NCBI GenBank assembly: GCA_911728455.2
Contig: OU452231.1
Coordinates: forward strand, 19,177,838-19,241,837
Length of the DNA stretch: 64,000 nt
Source of the DNA: Marthasterias glacialis
Taxonomy: Eukaryota; Echinodermata; Asteroidea; Forcipulatida; Asteriidae
Direction of reading: 5' to 3'
The notes under the pieces were generated by a model. It was not told the origin of the DNA, ran no database searches, and saw only the letters and a program-made list of their open reading frames with translations. Positions 40,569 to 53,900 of this stretch are shown here, piece by piece; within the stretch, counting starts at the first letter, position 1, and each line of letters starts with the position of its first letter. Position numbers and translations under genes: made by a program.

Positions 40569-41994
40569 TGCTGTACTATTAAAACTCCAGTAGTACTCCA
40601 GTGCAAGATTTAAAAACAATCTACAATACATTGCACATGTGCGTGGTTTAGAAGTGAAGTCATAAGAAACATATAAAAGCCTCTATTGGGAGGGACATAA
40701 AAAAAAACAGAGGCCATGCTCGTCATTTTACTCAAAACCATACGTTCGGACATGGCTAGTTTTGTAACAACAACTCCAAACTGTCACAGGAAAAAAATAT
40801 AAGAAGCTAGTATTTGCTTCACAATCAAATGATAGAATGTATGTAAACATTGTTACAAAACTAGCCATTTTTTTTCACCTTTGCTATGACTTCGTTACCA
40901 ATTGGAACAAGGTCAAACTCTGCGGTCATTTCCTGCTGCTACTACAGGCTTATCAGTGTTAGTTACTTGTGGGCGATGATCTCAAGCATGTCAAAGGGTT
41001 AAGGAAACAGTTCAAGGGCATTTTGCAGAGCTCGGACTGAAAAGTTCACAAGTTGCTTGATGACCTAGGAAAATCTGGAATTAAACGATAAATCAGGGAT
41101 GGTTGTAGAGTTTGTAGACTAGCTCTCACATTCAACCCCCCCCCCCCCCCCCACCAAGAAAGACAACTCCTCCCTTATTGAGTTTGGCTGCGGCTATGGC
41201 TAGACCAAAGTAAATGCATATTAACTTGATCACTGCAGCCACAGCCACTCAACTCAAACAGCCTTCCGTACTCTAACCTCAGTTGTGTGGTTTTGCTTTT
41301 AAGTTTTCGCTCAAGAGTTACGATGTACCCGCATGAAAAAAAATCTTGGAAAGACTAACTTTGAGCCCAATTCTTCCCTGAACAAAATAAAACAGCTGTT
41401 TTGACGAATTCAGTTCAATGTGAAATGAATCTGTACTATTTACAACATCATTAAATAAATCTAACTTAGTACCTATGCACATCAACTGTGTGCACATTAT
41501 AACTATATCTTTGGCACTTTGTATACTTAATTTCATACATATATATATACACATATAAATACTATATCCACTAAATAGAGAGTTTTTTCACAAGTACAAA
41601 AAACACTTTCTCATAAATGTGCATCAAAAATGACTTATAATAACCAGTTAAATATAAAACAGAAACGTTAACAGTGTCTGAACACGCATTAGAAAAGAAA
41701 GAAGGTGAATGTAAACTTTCGTCTACATTAATTTCAAGACAACATCATTTTTTTGGGTGAGATTCATCTGATCAAAATGAATTCCTGCTTGTTACTCGTG
41801 AGGGCTGTGTGCATCGGCAAAACCTCTAAATAACCCAAGGACCGTTCAGGTTAGTGGTGGAGTTACTACATCTCACACAACCAGACAAAAACGGGCTATG
41901 GTTTGGGAGGATTTCGTCAGTTGGGTCAACCAAGCTTTGAGTCGTACTTTGGTGACAGATAACTTTATTTTCCCAAAGAAGTCTCCGCATTTAC

Positions 41995-44900
41995 TCAGCA
42001 GTTTTCTTCGACTGGAGGTGCATCCTCATTTAGGAAGTCAAGAAAACTGCCAATGGGAGGTAATGAAGAAACCGGACTGATTATTCTGACTTCGTTGTTT
42101 AGGGGTAGCTTAGGAGCTAGACAACCATTCCTTGTGTTGGCCAAAGGACAGGGTAAAAATCGTTCCCTGTCATGGTACACTCTATCACACAGTACATCAT
42201 GGTCATGTGTACCGATGCCCAAAGAGCTCTCGGGGTATGATGTTGGACTACAGAGGGCGCTAGACATTTTATGAGGAACACCGTCCATTCTCTGGAATGG
42301 TTTCAGTTCAACCTCTGGCTCGTACTGGTTGGCGTAAGTGTAGCTGTGCTCTGAGGTGTACTGGTCTCCGTGTGGGTACTCGTGACCGTAGCCATTGGTG
42401 TACTGGGTGCGTGGGTAGGATAAGCTATCCAGAAGTTTCAATTGCATAGCGTTGTTGACTACGTACGAGGCGTAGTGCTCGGTTTTGCAGCAGTCACCTT
42501 GCAGGAGGGGGTCAACCCCTTTGGTACAACTGTCCATTTGACTGCAAGTGTTTGAGTACATGCATGCTGCTGATTTGAAACTTCTAGTAGGGGAGGGGGG
42601 TGGGGAGAGGGTCTCTGGTGCAGAGGTGTGCCCTGTTGTGAGGTGATCGGGGTAGTGCGTGGGGAAATGCCCCTGTGGGTAGAAGGACTGAGGTGAGGTC
42701 TGTGGAGTAAGTGGGAGCTGATACTGGGATAAGTGATGGTGGTAGCCCGACACCATACCCGCACCTGTCAACTGATGAGGGTTTTCCATGAACATGAGGG
42801 CGTGCTTGCGGTACGAGTCCACGTCGTACATCTCGGGGGGTAGATGGGCAACCATCTGATACATTGACAATGCTGGGTGTGGTTGGGGATTGGGGTGCAG
42901 AGGTGCAGTGTGTATAAAGTCCTCGGACGTGTGCGCGTAGTCGTAGAAGTTAACATTCATTGGGGGCGCTTCACGCTCATGCGAAACCTTTTCTAAAGTG
43001 CTGTGGATCCCTTGAGTGGCTTTCTGATAACGGTGCGGGGCGTAGGTCGAGGGGTAGACAGGGGAATGTCGATCTGAGGATTGGTGGTAGCTGGAGGGAC
43101 AGGCCCCGTGAGGACTGTGAAGCGACGCCGAGTAATCGTCCTTCAGTTTGTATGGACTCTGACTCGCAACAACGTATGTATCATTACTTGTCCATCGTCG
43201 TTTAGTCTGGTTACAGTCTGCTTGTTGGGGACTAGACGTTGATGGTTCTCCTTCCACACCGGTCTGGCCCTGGTGTCGCATCTTGAGGTATTCATCAAGG
43301 CCGTATCTCGCTCTCGCTCTTGCCTCCTGCTGCAGATATGAACTATCTGTCTCTCTATAAAACAACAAAAACAGAAAAAGAAAATTACTTTATGTTAAAT
43401 ATCTAATATATCCTAGCATTTGTATCGGAACCATCTTTGTCTTCCGATATTAAATTAAAGCTTTTAAACCATTCAGTGCTCAGTTGTGTCAAGCTACTTA
43501 TCACACAAATTCGCCAAGTCATTGGAGCGCAGGTTCGAATCCAGCTCATGACACTCGTCCTAGGAAAGACTTTTCAGTGTTTAGTGTGTTTAGTTAGCTC
43601 AACAGCTTTATGAAATTGTACCCATGTCATCAAACTCAAAATCATTTCATACTTCTATAAAATGGCACAGACATAAAAAAAAGACACATTGATAAATACA
43701 TAAATGATGTAGAAATATAAAATATATCAATATAAGACTTGATCTTACCTGACTGGGCAGTGGGTGAATATAATACAGTTCTTCCGTGAGTTTTTAACCA
43801 TGACCTTTGCCCTCGTGTGAAGCCACACCCAGGATAAATCCTTCTTTACCAGCCGGAAATACAGGGTGTGGTTCTCCTCTGTGTCCATCACTGGAGAAAG
43901 AGAAAGAGAAAGAAGTAGTGGTGAATCAAGAATGATGGTTGGAGTTTGGGAGAGGTTTGCTTAGAAAAGATTTTCAAATTAGAGGAGATGTTGAGTTACT
44001 TCTGGAATTTGGAAGAGAATTGTTTAATAACACTGAGTTCTTATATGGCACATCCTGGTGATTGGAGGTTCGAATCCAGGTCATGACACTGGATGTCACG
44101 ACAGCTATATCAAGGCGCGTTACAACATTATTATCCCTGTTCACCAGGCATACTTGGACCATTCCTCAAACTTTCTCAACTCCCTTGGGAGCATACAACC
44201 CCAAGCTGCTTACATACATGTAATCACCATGGGGTTAATCTAACACAATACTGTCTCATCAGCCCTCTCAGGCTTCCATTTATACTCATGGGTTAAGAGA
44301 AGCAATTAGGAACATAAGTGTCATGACCGGGGATCGAACCCACACTCCGATGGTTCAGCCATCAGAACTTGAGTCCGACGCACTAGGCCGCTCAGCCACG
44401 ATTGGCTTCAACCAGACTTTTATTAATTTTTTTTTTGGGGGGGGGAGGATATTGAGTCAGACCTATGCAAATCAACTGCAAATATTATTTATATTTTTTG
44501 CAAAAAGAAATATGTAAATATAGACACAACTTACAGGTTTTGTGACAAGTGTACATCGCAGCGAGGTCGTTGGGGTGAATCATCTCATAAAGAGACCTTC
44601 CTTCTAGTTCGCTCGGGTCAAATCCTAAAATTTCATTCGCTCTGTGAATAAATACGCCAAAGAATGATTCACATGTTTAGAGGGTAACATGTTTATCTTT
44701 AGAATAGCTAATATAGGTTCCCCCCCCCCCCCCCCCGGTCAATTTCAGCAAAAAAATTATTCCATTTCTTTACAGCACATTCAAAATTCATGCATCTTTG
44801 CCTAATTCGATGAAACTAGGATTTCCTTTAATAGCTACAATTGCATTCAATTTCGTTTTTCGTGCACACATGGTTTTGTTCTTCTCATTCAGGTTGGCCT

Positions 44901-47900
44901 TTTGTCATTCTGTTTCATTCATAGGCACTCAAAACTACATTTTCAGTTGAATTTCTACTACCTATTTACAATTATTAAAAAATAAATGGTTGACCAGCCT
45001 CTTGCTGCTGGCTTTTACGAAATTGAGTGACATGTGCGACCTAGTGAATTTGAATGACCTTGTTTGACCAGTGAATGCTAAACTGTTGGAACTGAATTAC
45101 TCCTTTTGACTGATGAATGCTGATGCAACGAAGCAATCATTTTCAAACTAATTTGAATGAGCCGGGTGTTAAATTGAACAAGTTTTTGTTGAAATTGGCC
45201 GGGGAAAACCTGTAAAATGCATTTTGTATGAGGGAACACAGAGCAGCAACTAAAAGAAACTTAGAATTAAACAAATTATAGGTATGAAAATTGTTTTGCA
45301 TCATTTGCTCACATATTATGATCAATTGTGTCTAAAAAAAGAAGTAAGACTAAAGGAACTCAAACAATTAAAGAAACTGCAAATAAATTAAACCTCATGA
45401 ACTAGAAACAAACACTAAATTTACAGTAACTGTCTAGGCCAAATCTAAATTAAGGATTACACAACAAAATATTCAAAATCAAAGCACACTTGAAATTAGA
45501 GAATTGAATCAAATAAGGGTTAATATAAATAGAAATTAATATATGCTTAATTTTGTTTTGAAAGGGGGGGAAGACATCATTTATAAAGTATATTTCCTTA
45601 AAATATGTTTGCAATAATCCTTTCTCACTGCTGAGAACTGATTTATATAACAAACTAACATCATACAATTTGAAGATTTATTAATTTTTTAATAATCTAG
45701 AAGTATCCATGTTGTACATTTCCTTCACTAACAAAGAGCAGGTGGTTACTTTACACAGCGTCAATCAGCGAACACTGTTGACAACAATTTTATATTTTTG
45801 TTATTGCTAAGAGCAGTCGATAACAAAGCAAGTACTCGGCCGAGAGAGTTAAGCCATTGAAGTAGGCTGGCTTATCTTGAGGTCAAGTGTTTGAGCGATA
45901 ATCATAATCTAAAGAGTAATTAATAGAATGGATGATTGACAAGAGGGGGGGGGGTGGATTCCAAGAGAAGCCGAAATCCCTCCGGCTGCCACCTCTACGA
46001 GTTCAATCAAAACAGGTCGAAAATCCAATTTTAATTTCATAGAATCACATCCTTTCTTCCGTCCGAAACAATCTCGCTAAAAATAGGTCTGGCTACTTAG
46101 TTGTAGTTTTACGAAAATGAGACGGGAAAATTTATGTGTGACAATGATTATACCATGATCAAAATTAGAAAATATTATTGCATTGTGGAAGAAAACATTG
46201 ATGGTTCTTCGGGGGGGTTATTTTTGATGGCTCGTGTTTGCTGATCAAATCCCTCGAGCTAAACAATCTGGAAAATATTGGTTAGCGTCACCCTGTCAAC
46301 TTGAGGATGACAGCATGTTTGTGCAAGATATAAGGTATGAAAGATGTTTTACCCCTAGCAGTGCCCTGTATTAAATAAGTGTATTTGAAGCAGTAAAATA
46401 CTTTAACAAATTAAGAAACTGTAAATATAAATTCTAGAAACAATGACTGCAATCAAGGCATATACAAATTAAAAACTAACGTCCTAAGCTATGGTCACAA
46501 CATGAACTTTCACATAGGTCACTTTAAGGTCACATGGTGTGCTGTAACCAATGCAAATGCGTTATAAATAGGGCTGTCATACACAGTCTAAAAGTTGGGC
46601 GATTTGATCGACCATGACACTGTTCAGGTTAAAACTTCTAATTGAATCAGATTTAATTGTGGATCTATTGACAATAATAGTTATAATAATGGGTATTCAT
46701 TAGGCGCTTTAAAACACTGTATCAAGTGCCTTACGCTATTACTACCCCTGTTTATTGGGCTTTAAGCATTCCTGAAACCATCTCAACTCCTTAGGAGTAT
46801 GCAGCACCGGCAGCCAAATTGCCACACATGTTGCTTTATTATTCACATCAACAAACTCTACCCTCTCAGGTACCCATTTACTCCTGGGTGATGAGATGCA
46901 ACTATAGTCAAGTGTCTTGCCCAAGAACAGAAGTGTCATGACCGGGCTTTGAACCCACACTCTGATGGCTCGGCCAACTTGAGTTTGATGTTCTAGACCG
47001 CTCGGCTATGACTTACAATGATTATCGTTAACGATTATAATCAACTAAATGAGTGGCAAAATTATCCAGTCAAACCTGCAATTTAAAGACATTGTTTTCT
47101 CAAAATCCAAAACTTGTTTTTGCAAAACTGATTCAGCCTCACCTTGTGTCCAGAAGTTTAACTCTAAGATCCATTTCGTGTTTGCTCCAGAAAATGTTCT
47201 GCTTGAACTCTATGTCCGTGTCTTGGGCGAGAGACACAAAGGGTCTGAAAGCTAGGAATAGAACCTGACACGATGTGCGACTCGACTTGATGGCACCGGG
47301 GAACGAACGCATTGTACCACAGCAGTGCATTTTCTACAAGAGAGGATGGGTTTGACAAAAATAAGTAACAGTACTAATAGTAACTAGTTCTTCAATCTAG
47401 TATACATCAATCCGAGAAGAGCTGTTTTACACCACCCCAGCCATGGCCTCAGCCACAGAACATGTGCATCAGCTTGCACTTGTGCCAATCAGCATGGAGG
47501 ATTCACAGTGCGTGTGCCTCGACGCGCGCGTTCGGCGGCCATAGTTGCAGTGGTGTAAACGCCCATGAACAAGCTACTGGGATTAGTCTATATGGCGCGT
47601 TTTACAATTAAGTATCAATGAGCTTTACGTTAGTGCCCTGGTCATTGGGCCAATAACATTCCTGTAATCTTTCTCAGCTCCCTGGGGAGTATACAGCCCC
47701 AAGCTGCCGTGGCACTCTGAAGACTTTTTCAAACACAATATCAACCCACAGGTACCCATTTATACCCCTGGGTGAAGATATGCACTTATAGTGTGGCATC
47801 TTGCTCAAGGACACTGTGTCATGATCGGTGTTTGACAAACCCGCACCACACTTGAGTCCACACTTGAGTCCGGGGCACTAGACCGCTCGGCCATGACACA

Positions 47901-50900
47901 CCACAAGTAGGATTTGAAACTTTGCACGGTTGGAAATAAACTACACAATAAATTTTGTGCAACACCACGTAAACATTTCTTCTAAGGTGAGCCATCGGTT
48001 CTTTTTTGAACCACTACATCTCGTAAGAAAGATCATTGTCATAAAACCCTCTCCTTGTTAGAATCCTGCAAAGATGCACAGAGCATAATGTGCGACACAT
48101 TGATTGCACCACCACTTCTTTTCAGAACGAAAATTACTCACAAAAGAGATTATACGACGGTGTTACAGCAAACCTTACATTCTTGACAAAAATAATGGAA
48201 ACAATTTTTTCCTGTATGGCATGCTGGGTATTATTAATATTGCTGTCATATGTTTCTGGTAATGAAACCAAGGGGCCCTCAGGAGTGACAAGCACTGTGA
48301 CATGTAGGCATGAAGATACCTGTGTAGAGAAGATGATGAAGAAATGTTCAGTTTTAGATGTGGGAGGAAAACCCCAACTGGGGAAAACCCACCCGATCAG
48401 GTAGGGACTGAAAACCCAATCCACATGCAAGGCTCCAGTTCGGGATGAATGGCAGGGAAGAAACCACTGAGCCAACCTGAATGGTAACGGTTGGTACATA
48501 ACGTGCTAAAATGTGGTACAATGAAATCATGCAAACGAGGCTTAGATTGGACTCACCACAAACCCTGTGCTGGTCCCATTAAAGCATTTCATCCTGCACA
48601 GGAATGAAACCTTACTGGAGTCACCGGTACCCTGCTCATCCACTCCACAGTTGACTCCATATGCCATGTCCAGCTGGGGGGGAAAATGGTGTTGGATCAA
48701 GAATATTTCTAAGGATAATTTTTTGAAAGATTTCTGAAAAAGTTTAACGTGTCTAATCTCAAGAAACGAAATAATTACTTAACCTTAATCCTGAGTGGCT
48801 CTGAGCCTTTTTCCACTCCTTAATCTACCCAGAAGTTAATCCCCCCAAAAGCAAATCCCCTTCATTGAGATTAAGTTCAACTGATTCCTTCCTCCATGCA
48901 AACGCGGACTGCCTCTATCTTTTAAACTCATCTTCAGAATGATTTGGTTACTGCTGTAGAAAGCCCAAGTCATTGAAGCAAGGATTTGTACCGACAGTGG
49001 CATTAGGGCCAAGTGACGTCGTGGGCTGGAGAGCCAACCATATTTGACTGGATTAAGTATCAGCCTATTACCCAAAGATTTGAGTGTTGAGTGAGGATTC
49101 TGTGGTATTGTCCTGTTTATAAGACAGACTCAGACGGATGCACATGTAATGTGGGTACACTGTTTTAATCAAGTGACTAGTGTATGCATGTGTTGAGCAC
49201 ATGTACAGTATACCTGACCTTAGTTACTTGTATGGAGCGCCTAGTGTGACGATACTACAGATTCTAGTTGACATAGAAAACTTCTAAACCCAAATTCCAA
49301 GCATGGCCTGGAATTATTATCTTTGAGAGGCCAAGGAAGTTTTCGTTTTACAAAGGGCAAATTTTACAATTTTTCATTGGAAAATCTTACAGTCTATGGG
49401 AAACTTTTGAAAGGGGCACCAAGGCCATGACCAGGGCAACAGGGAGTATGGCCTCCGTTTAAGTCCAGGACAGCACGCCAAGTTGAGGGGTTAACTGATT
49501 ACTCACCTGTGAGTGTGAGTGGCAGTTAGTGGGTACCAGCGTCTGCTCGAGTACCACTTTGAGTTCATGATGATCGTCCGGATGAATGATGCCATACAGA
49601 CACCGATGAACCAAATCCACCTGATGAAACCCAAGGTGACTGGAGATGTTTTCAGTCGAGTAAAGAATGGTACCATCTGATGTGACAACCAGCAGGAATC
49701 CATCAAGAGACTGAAAGGTAAGGGAGAAATAAAAAAAAATTATGTATGGGTCATAAAGCAGGATATTTGCTACGGGTTATTATTATTATTAATTTCTGGT
49801 AATGAAACCAAGGATGCCTCAAAAGCAAACTTAATCACTGTAGCTCGGAAGCCTGAGGAAACCTGTATAGATAAGGATGCTTGCTATGTGAACAAGAAAC
49901 ACCGGGGTAAACCCCTACTCTTTCATGACAAGTGTTCTGGGTTCTTTAACGTGCACCACCCATCCTAGTACACGGGACCTGCAGCTTAAGGTCTCATCCG
50001 AAGGACAAAGCAAATGGTAAAGTGTCTTGCTCAAGGACACAAGTGTCGCAACTGGCCAGGCCAAATAAAGACCAAAAACTTTAAAAAATTAATTTAAAGC
50101 TTTTTTAGTCATAATCCACACAGCAGATTATGATCACAATTGAGTCCAATGATAATACTTAAGTAAAATGTCTCCATAATTTTGCTTTTTGGATACAAAA
50201 TTGTTAATTTATCCAGACTGCAGAACCAGATAGAGCTAGTTTATGGTTTAAAATATAGCTTAAGATCCATTTTTCATTATGCCATCAAAAACTGACGAAA
50301 AACATCTACCGGTATTTAAAAAAATGTATGCCCGTGCCTAGCAAATGAGCGAATACACTGCACCATAAGTACTCCATTAAAAAAAATTTTTTAAAGGAGT
50401 ACAGCGCCCCATTTACTGGGTCTAGAGAGAGGAATGCCCATGGCCCATGCACAAAGCAAAGCAAAGACTAAGTAAGAAGAATAAGAGTACATGATTTTAC
50501 AATTAATAACAACTGAACAAGTTCATGAAGTTTGACTTTGAGTTAGACCCAGTAACTGGGGCGCTGAACTCCTTTTTTGAGATTTTGACATTTTTAATTT
50601 TGACATTATCGGTCGTACTAGTACGACCGATGTCAAATTCTCAAAAAGGAGTACTGACTAACACTACCATACAGCAGGGTCTAAACTTTCTTTGAATGAG
50701 TTAACACATTCATGACCATTGACCCATAATTTCCACATGTGTGATAATTCCACACTCATTCAACGAATAATATCACACATTTTCATTGTAACAATGATTC
50801 ATCCCATTACCCTTAACAACCTCGTGTAGTGTTTGAGTTGTTTTACCGTTTTATCACGACCTGCTGATCACAAAAAACATGCATTGATTTGTCTTGCAAG

Positions 50901-53900
50901 TCTCGGGCCGGGCGCAGACATCTTGTGTTCTGATAGCGCGCCCTCAAGTGTGGAAATCTGGTAAACGCGGAAGTTTATCTCTACCACCGCGAGTCAAGTT
51001 GGCGTGTGGCAGCAGTGTGTGTTTTTGTGCGTACACAATTTTGACATCACCCCTTCACAATGCATTGCAATATGGGGCTGTTTCATACAGTCAGATGAGC
51101 TCATTCTCAATACAAACTAGGACTGAAGCTGTAAGTATTCGATGTCAGTGGGGGAAATTACGGCCGGAAAGAAACCCAAACTCGTAAGTTGAGGGCACGT
51201 CCGCGCGGTGCACCGACATGACCGAGAGCACCACCAATCACCATGATGAGTGACCTTTGACCAGCATGAAAGAGGACCAGATTGATCTGGGACAAGATTG
51301 ACAGTACAGTACTTGTTGTTTTTATCAGTTTCCTTTCAAGATGGTGTACGCATTTATAATCCACACTCTTAACCCGTCAGCCGTGGCAGGGATCTGCAGA
51401 GTGTTATACTCATGTGTATTCGGCAGTGAAGATACACCAGACTGTTTTGTTGGTATGACAGACTTGGACTTGGAGGATCAACCTGGATCAAGTCCTGCAT
51501 CAGTGACAGTCTCGGGACAAGTCAACGACACGAGAACGGTCAGGAAGGAACAACTAGCCCTAGTGGCACGCCAAGTCCAGTCGGAGTACTCATTCAGAAA
51601 AGCGGTGTGTGTCGGGGACCATGCAGAGCAGGATACCAGTTTCTCTGGACTCCTGGATGACCCCAACCAATTTGAACATGGCATGTTTCGGCTCAAAGGA
51701 GGTGACCCGTTTCAAGGCGAAAAAATCACAGTATGGTTAGGACTAGGATCTTACGGTGTCGGACTTGCATTGATCTGTGAAAAAAGCGAGAATCGTCTCC
51801 TGGCAGAGGGCGCCCTCAAGCTGTTGGCAAGATACCTGCAGGAGCACGTGCAAGCTCTAACTCAGCCAGCCGAACTGCTGGCTAAAGGGGACCGTGTGGC
51901 CGTTATCGTTCATCAATTCCTACCAAGTGGACGACTGTTATTTATGAACCATGCTGTTACTAAACAGATCGAAAGAGACATGGACAATTTACTTCGTGGA
52001 AAGTGAATAGGACCAATGCCCATTATCTTGGTGCTGCTCACCACAGATTTCTGTGCTTATGGCTGATTAAATCAAGCACCTTACAGTGTGCCATAAGCGC
52101 AGAATTCCGTGGTAAGCAGCGCAGTGAAATTGGGCCCAGGTTTCATTGATAAGGCTGCTGACCAGAAGACACTTCTTCAGAAATTAATTTGCTAAGCAAA
52201 AATTAGCGGGGGATCAGTCTTATGTAATACACGATACATGACATTTTAGCTGGTAACCTGTTTGTGCTCAGCGAGTTTTAAATGTTGATTTTGCACTCGG
52301 AGACTAAATTGGTATTGACTTAAAATTCTGTATTTTTATGCTATCAAAGGATGACAAGTTGTTTGCTTGCAAGCGCAAGAAATTGTTGAATTTATGTGTT
52401 TCTGGGTAACAAAACAAAGAAAGTTTGTGGTTGGACTGTAAGGAAACTATCAATGAAACATGGAGATGCAATTTAACCAGTATTAATTTTAATAGTCTGG
52501 AGAGATTTTAGATGGGAACTTGCTATGTATTTGAGAAAGTAACTTTTAAAAATAAATAAATAAATAACGTAACATTTGAAGTTTGTGCCCAAACATCTCA
52601 TCTCAAAAAAAAAAAGTTCCAGACGTAATTCATAAATCTGTTTCAAAAGGAATTATGATGGAGTCATCATATTTTATATAAAATAAAGTTGACATTTTGA
52701 AATGATAGAGAGTGAATTCGTGTCGAGGTGTTGTTCTAACATGTTTTGTTTATTTTAAAGTTTTTGTGTGTGTGTGTTTTTTTTGTTTTTTTTTGTTTTT
52801 TTTTTTGTTTTTTTTTTTTGGGGGGGGGGTTGGGTTGGCGGGGGAAGTCGGGAAGAAAAATTAGTCGATAATATGTAGTCGTTATCAATAACTATGATCC
52901 TGGTGCAGTCATATTGTTTTTTGCATCATTCGAATCGACGTACCGTAACGAAACCGAGGCTAGGATGAGAACTATTCTGGCATCTTTGCGCATTAACAAA
53001 ATTAGCATATACTACGTAGAGGCCTATATGGTAGAGTGATATAAAATGATCCAGTCAAACGTCAACAACTTTTATTCAAGTTTAAAAATGTGTGCATGAT
53101 ATTGTTCCCTTCTCAATTGCATTTTTTTGTCGAATTATACTAAAATAAAACAAACCCGTCCAAAATTACCCAACAATTATACGAACATTTCCCGTTGTTA
53201 AACGTTGTTCTTTTCCTTTTGATTATTGAAGGGAAAAAAAACTTGTAGACGAAAGTGTTTTCCTAAATCTCTTCAGTTTGATCACTAATTTATGAGCTCG
53301 ATTCAACAGCGTTGATTTGACAACAACCTAGTGATAACAATTCACAAGTGCGTTGCCGTTCAGTTCTCGACTAACGAGCAATCCGAGGTATATGTTCCCA
53401 CTAAACAAACACATTTTAGTGCAATGTACAAATTAGCTTTGCATAACGACTGTCAATTTTCATTTCTCCTTCGGTGGAGGTTTTCTCCCAGCCGGTGAGA
53501 CATTAGCCTAACCTATGGACCTAAATAAAGCCACTATGTGTAATTCAATTAAGTGGTAATACTAATTCGGTACTGCCGCTACACTCGCCAATTTCTGTTT
53601 TATTTTCTAAAACGGACCTATTTTACCATTCTGTAACCTGAAAAACACAATGTTTTACTCAATCCCGCACCTGATTTCGAGAGAGAAAAAGTACAACATA
53701 CTCCACGGTTTCGCTTTATATTGTTTCTTCTGTATTTCATTTCACTACTATTCAATATGTGCCTACACCATTTTAACAGTGTGTTGATTTTGGTATCATG
53801 TTTTTTGGACGAACAACAAAATGCGTTTAAGTAAAATTTTAAGTATGGTAGGAAGTAACTTGAAACGAGTGGGTTTACGGGCGATCTCTCATCACACTGG

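Larger units (their letters stand above)
30950..41994. other. gene-free region between DOK and NPAS4
   Basis: No exon with recognisable protein similarity is seen in these 11 kb. The left part should hold the DOK 3' UTR; AATAAA occurs at about 31727 within GAAAATAAACTT. The right part should hold the NPAS4 3' UTR; the nearest minus-strand AATAAA is at about 41965, only some 30 nt after the stop, and may not be the main site. The rest is inverted-repeat elements, SINEs, AT-rich sequence (35.8-37.5 kb) and a minisatellite. Confidence 0.6.

Noticed and set aside
42053..43205. Plus-strand and alternate-frame open frames over the last NPAS4 exon
   Set aside because: They are shadows of the long conserved minus-strand exon; they lack family similarity.
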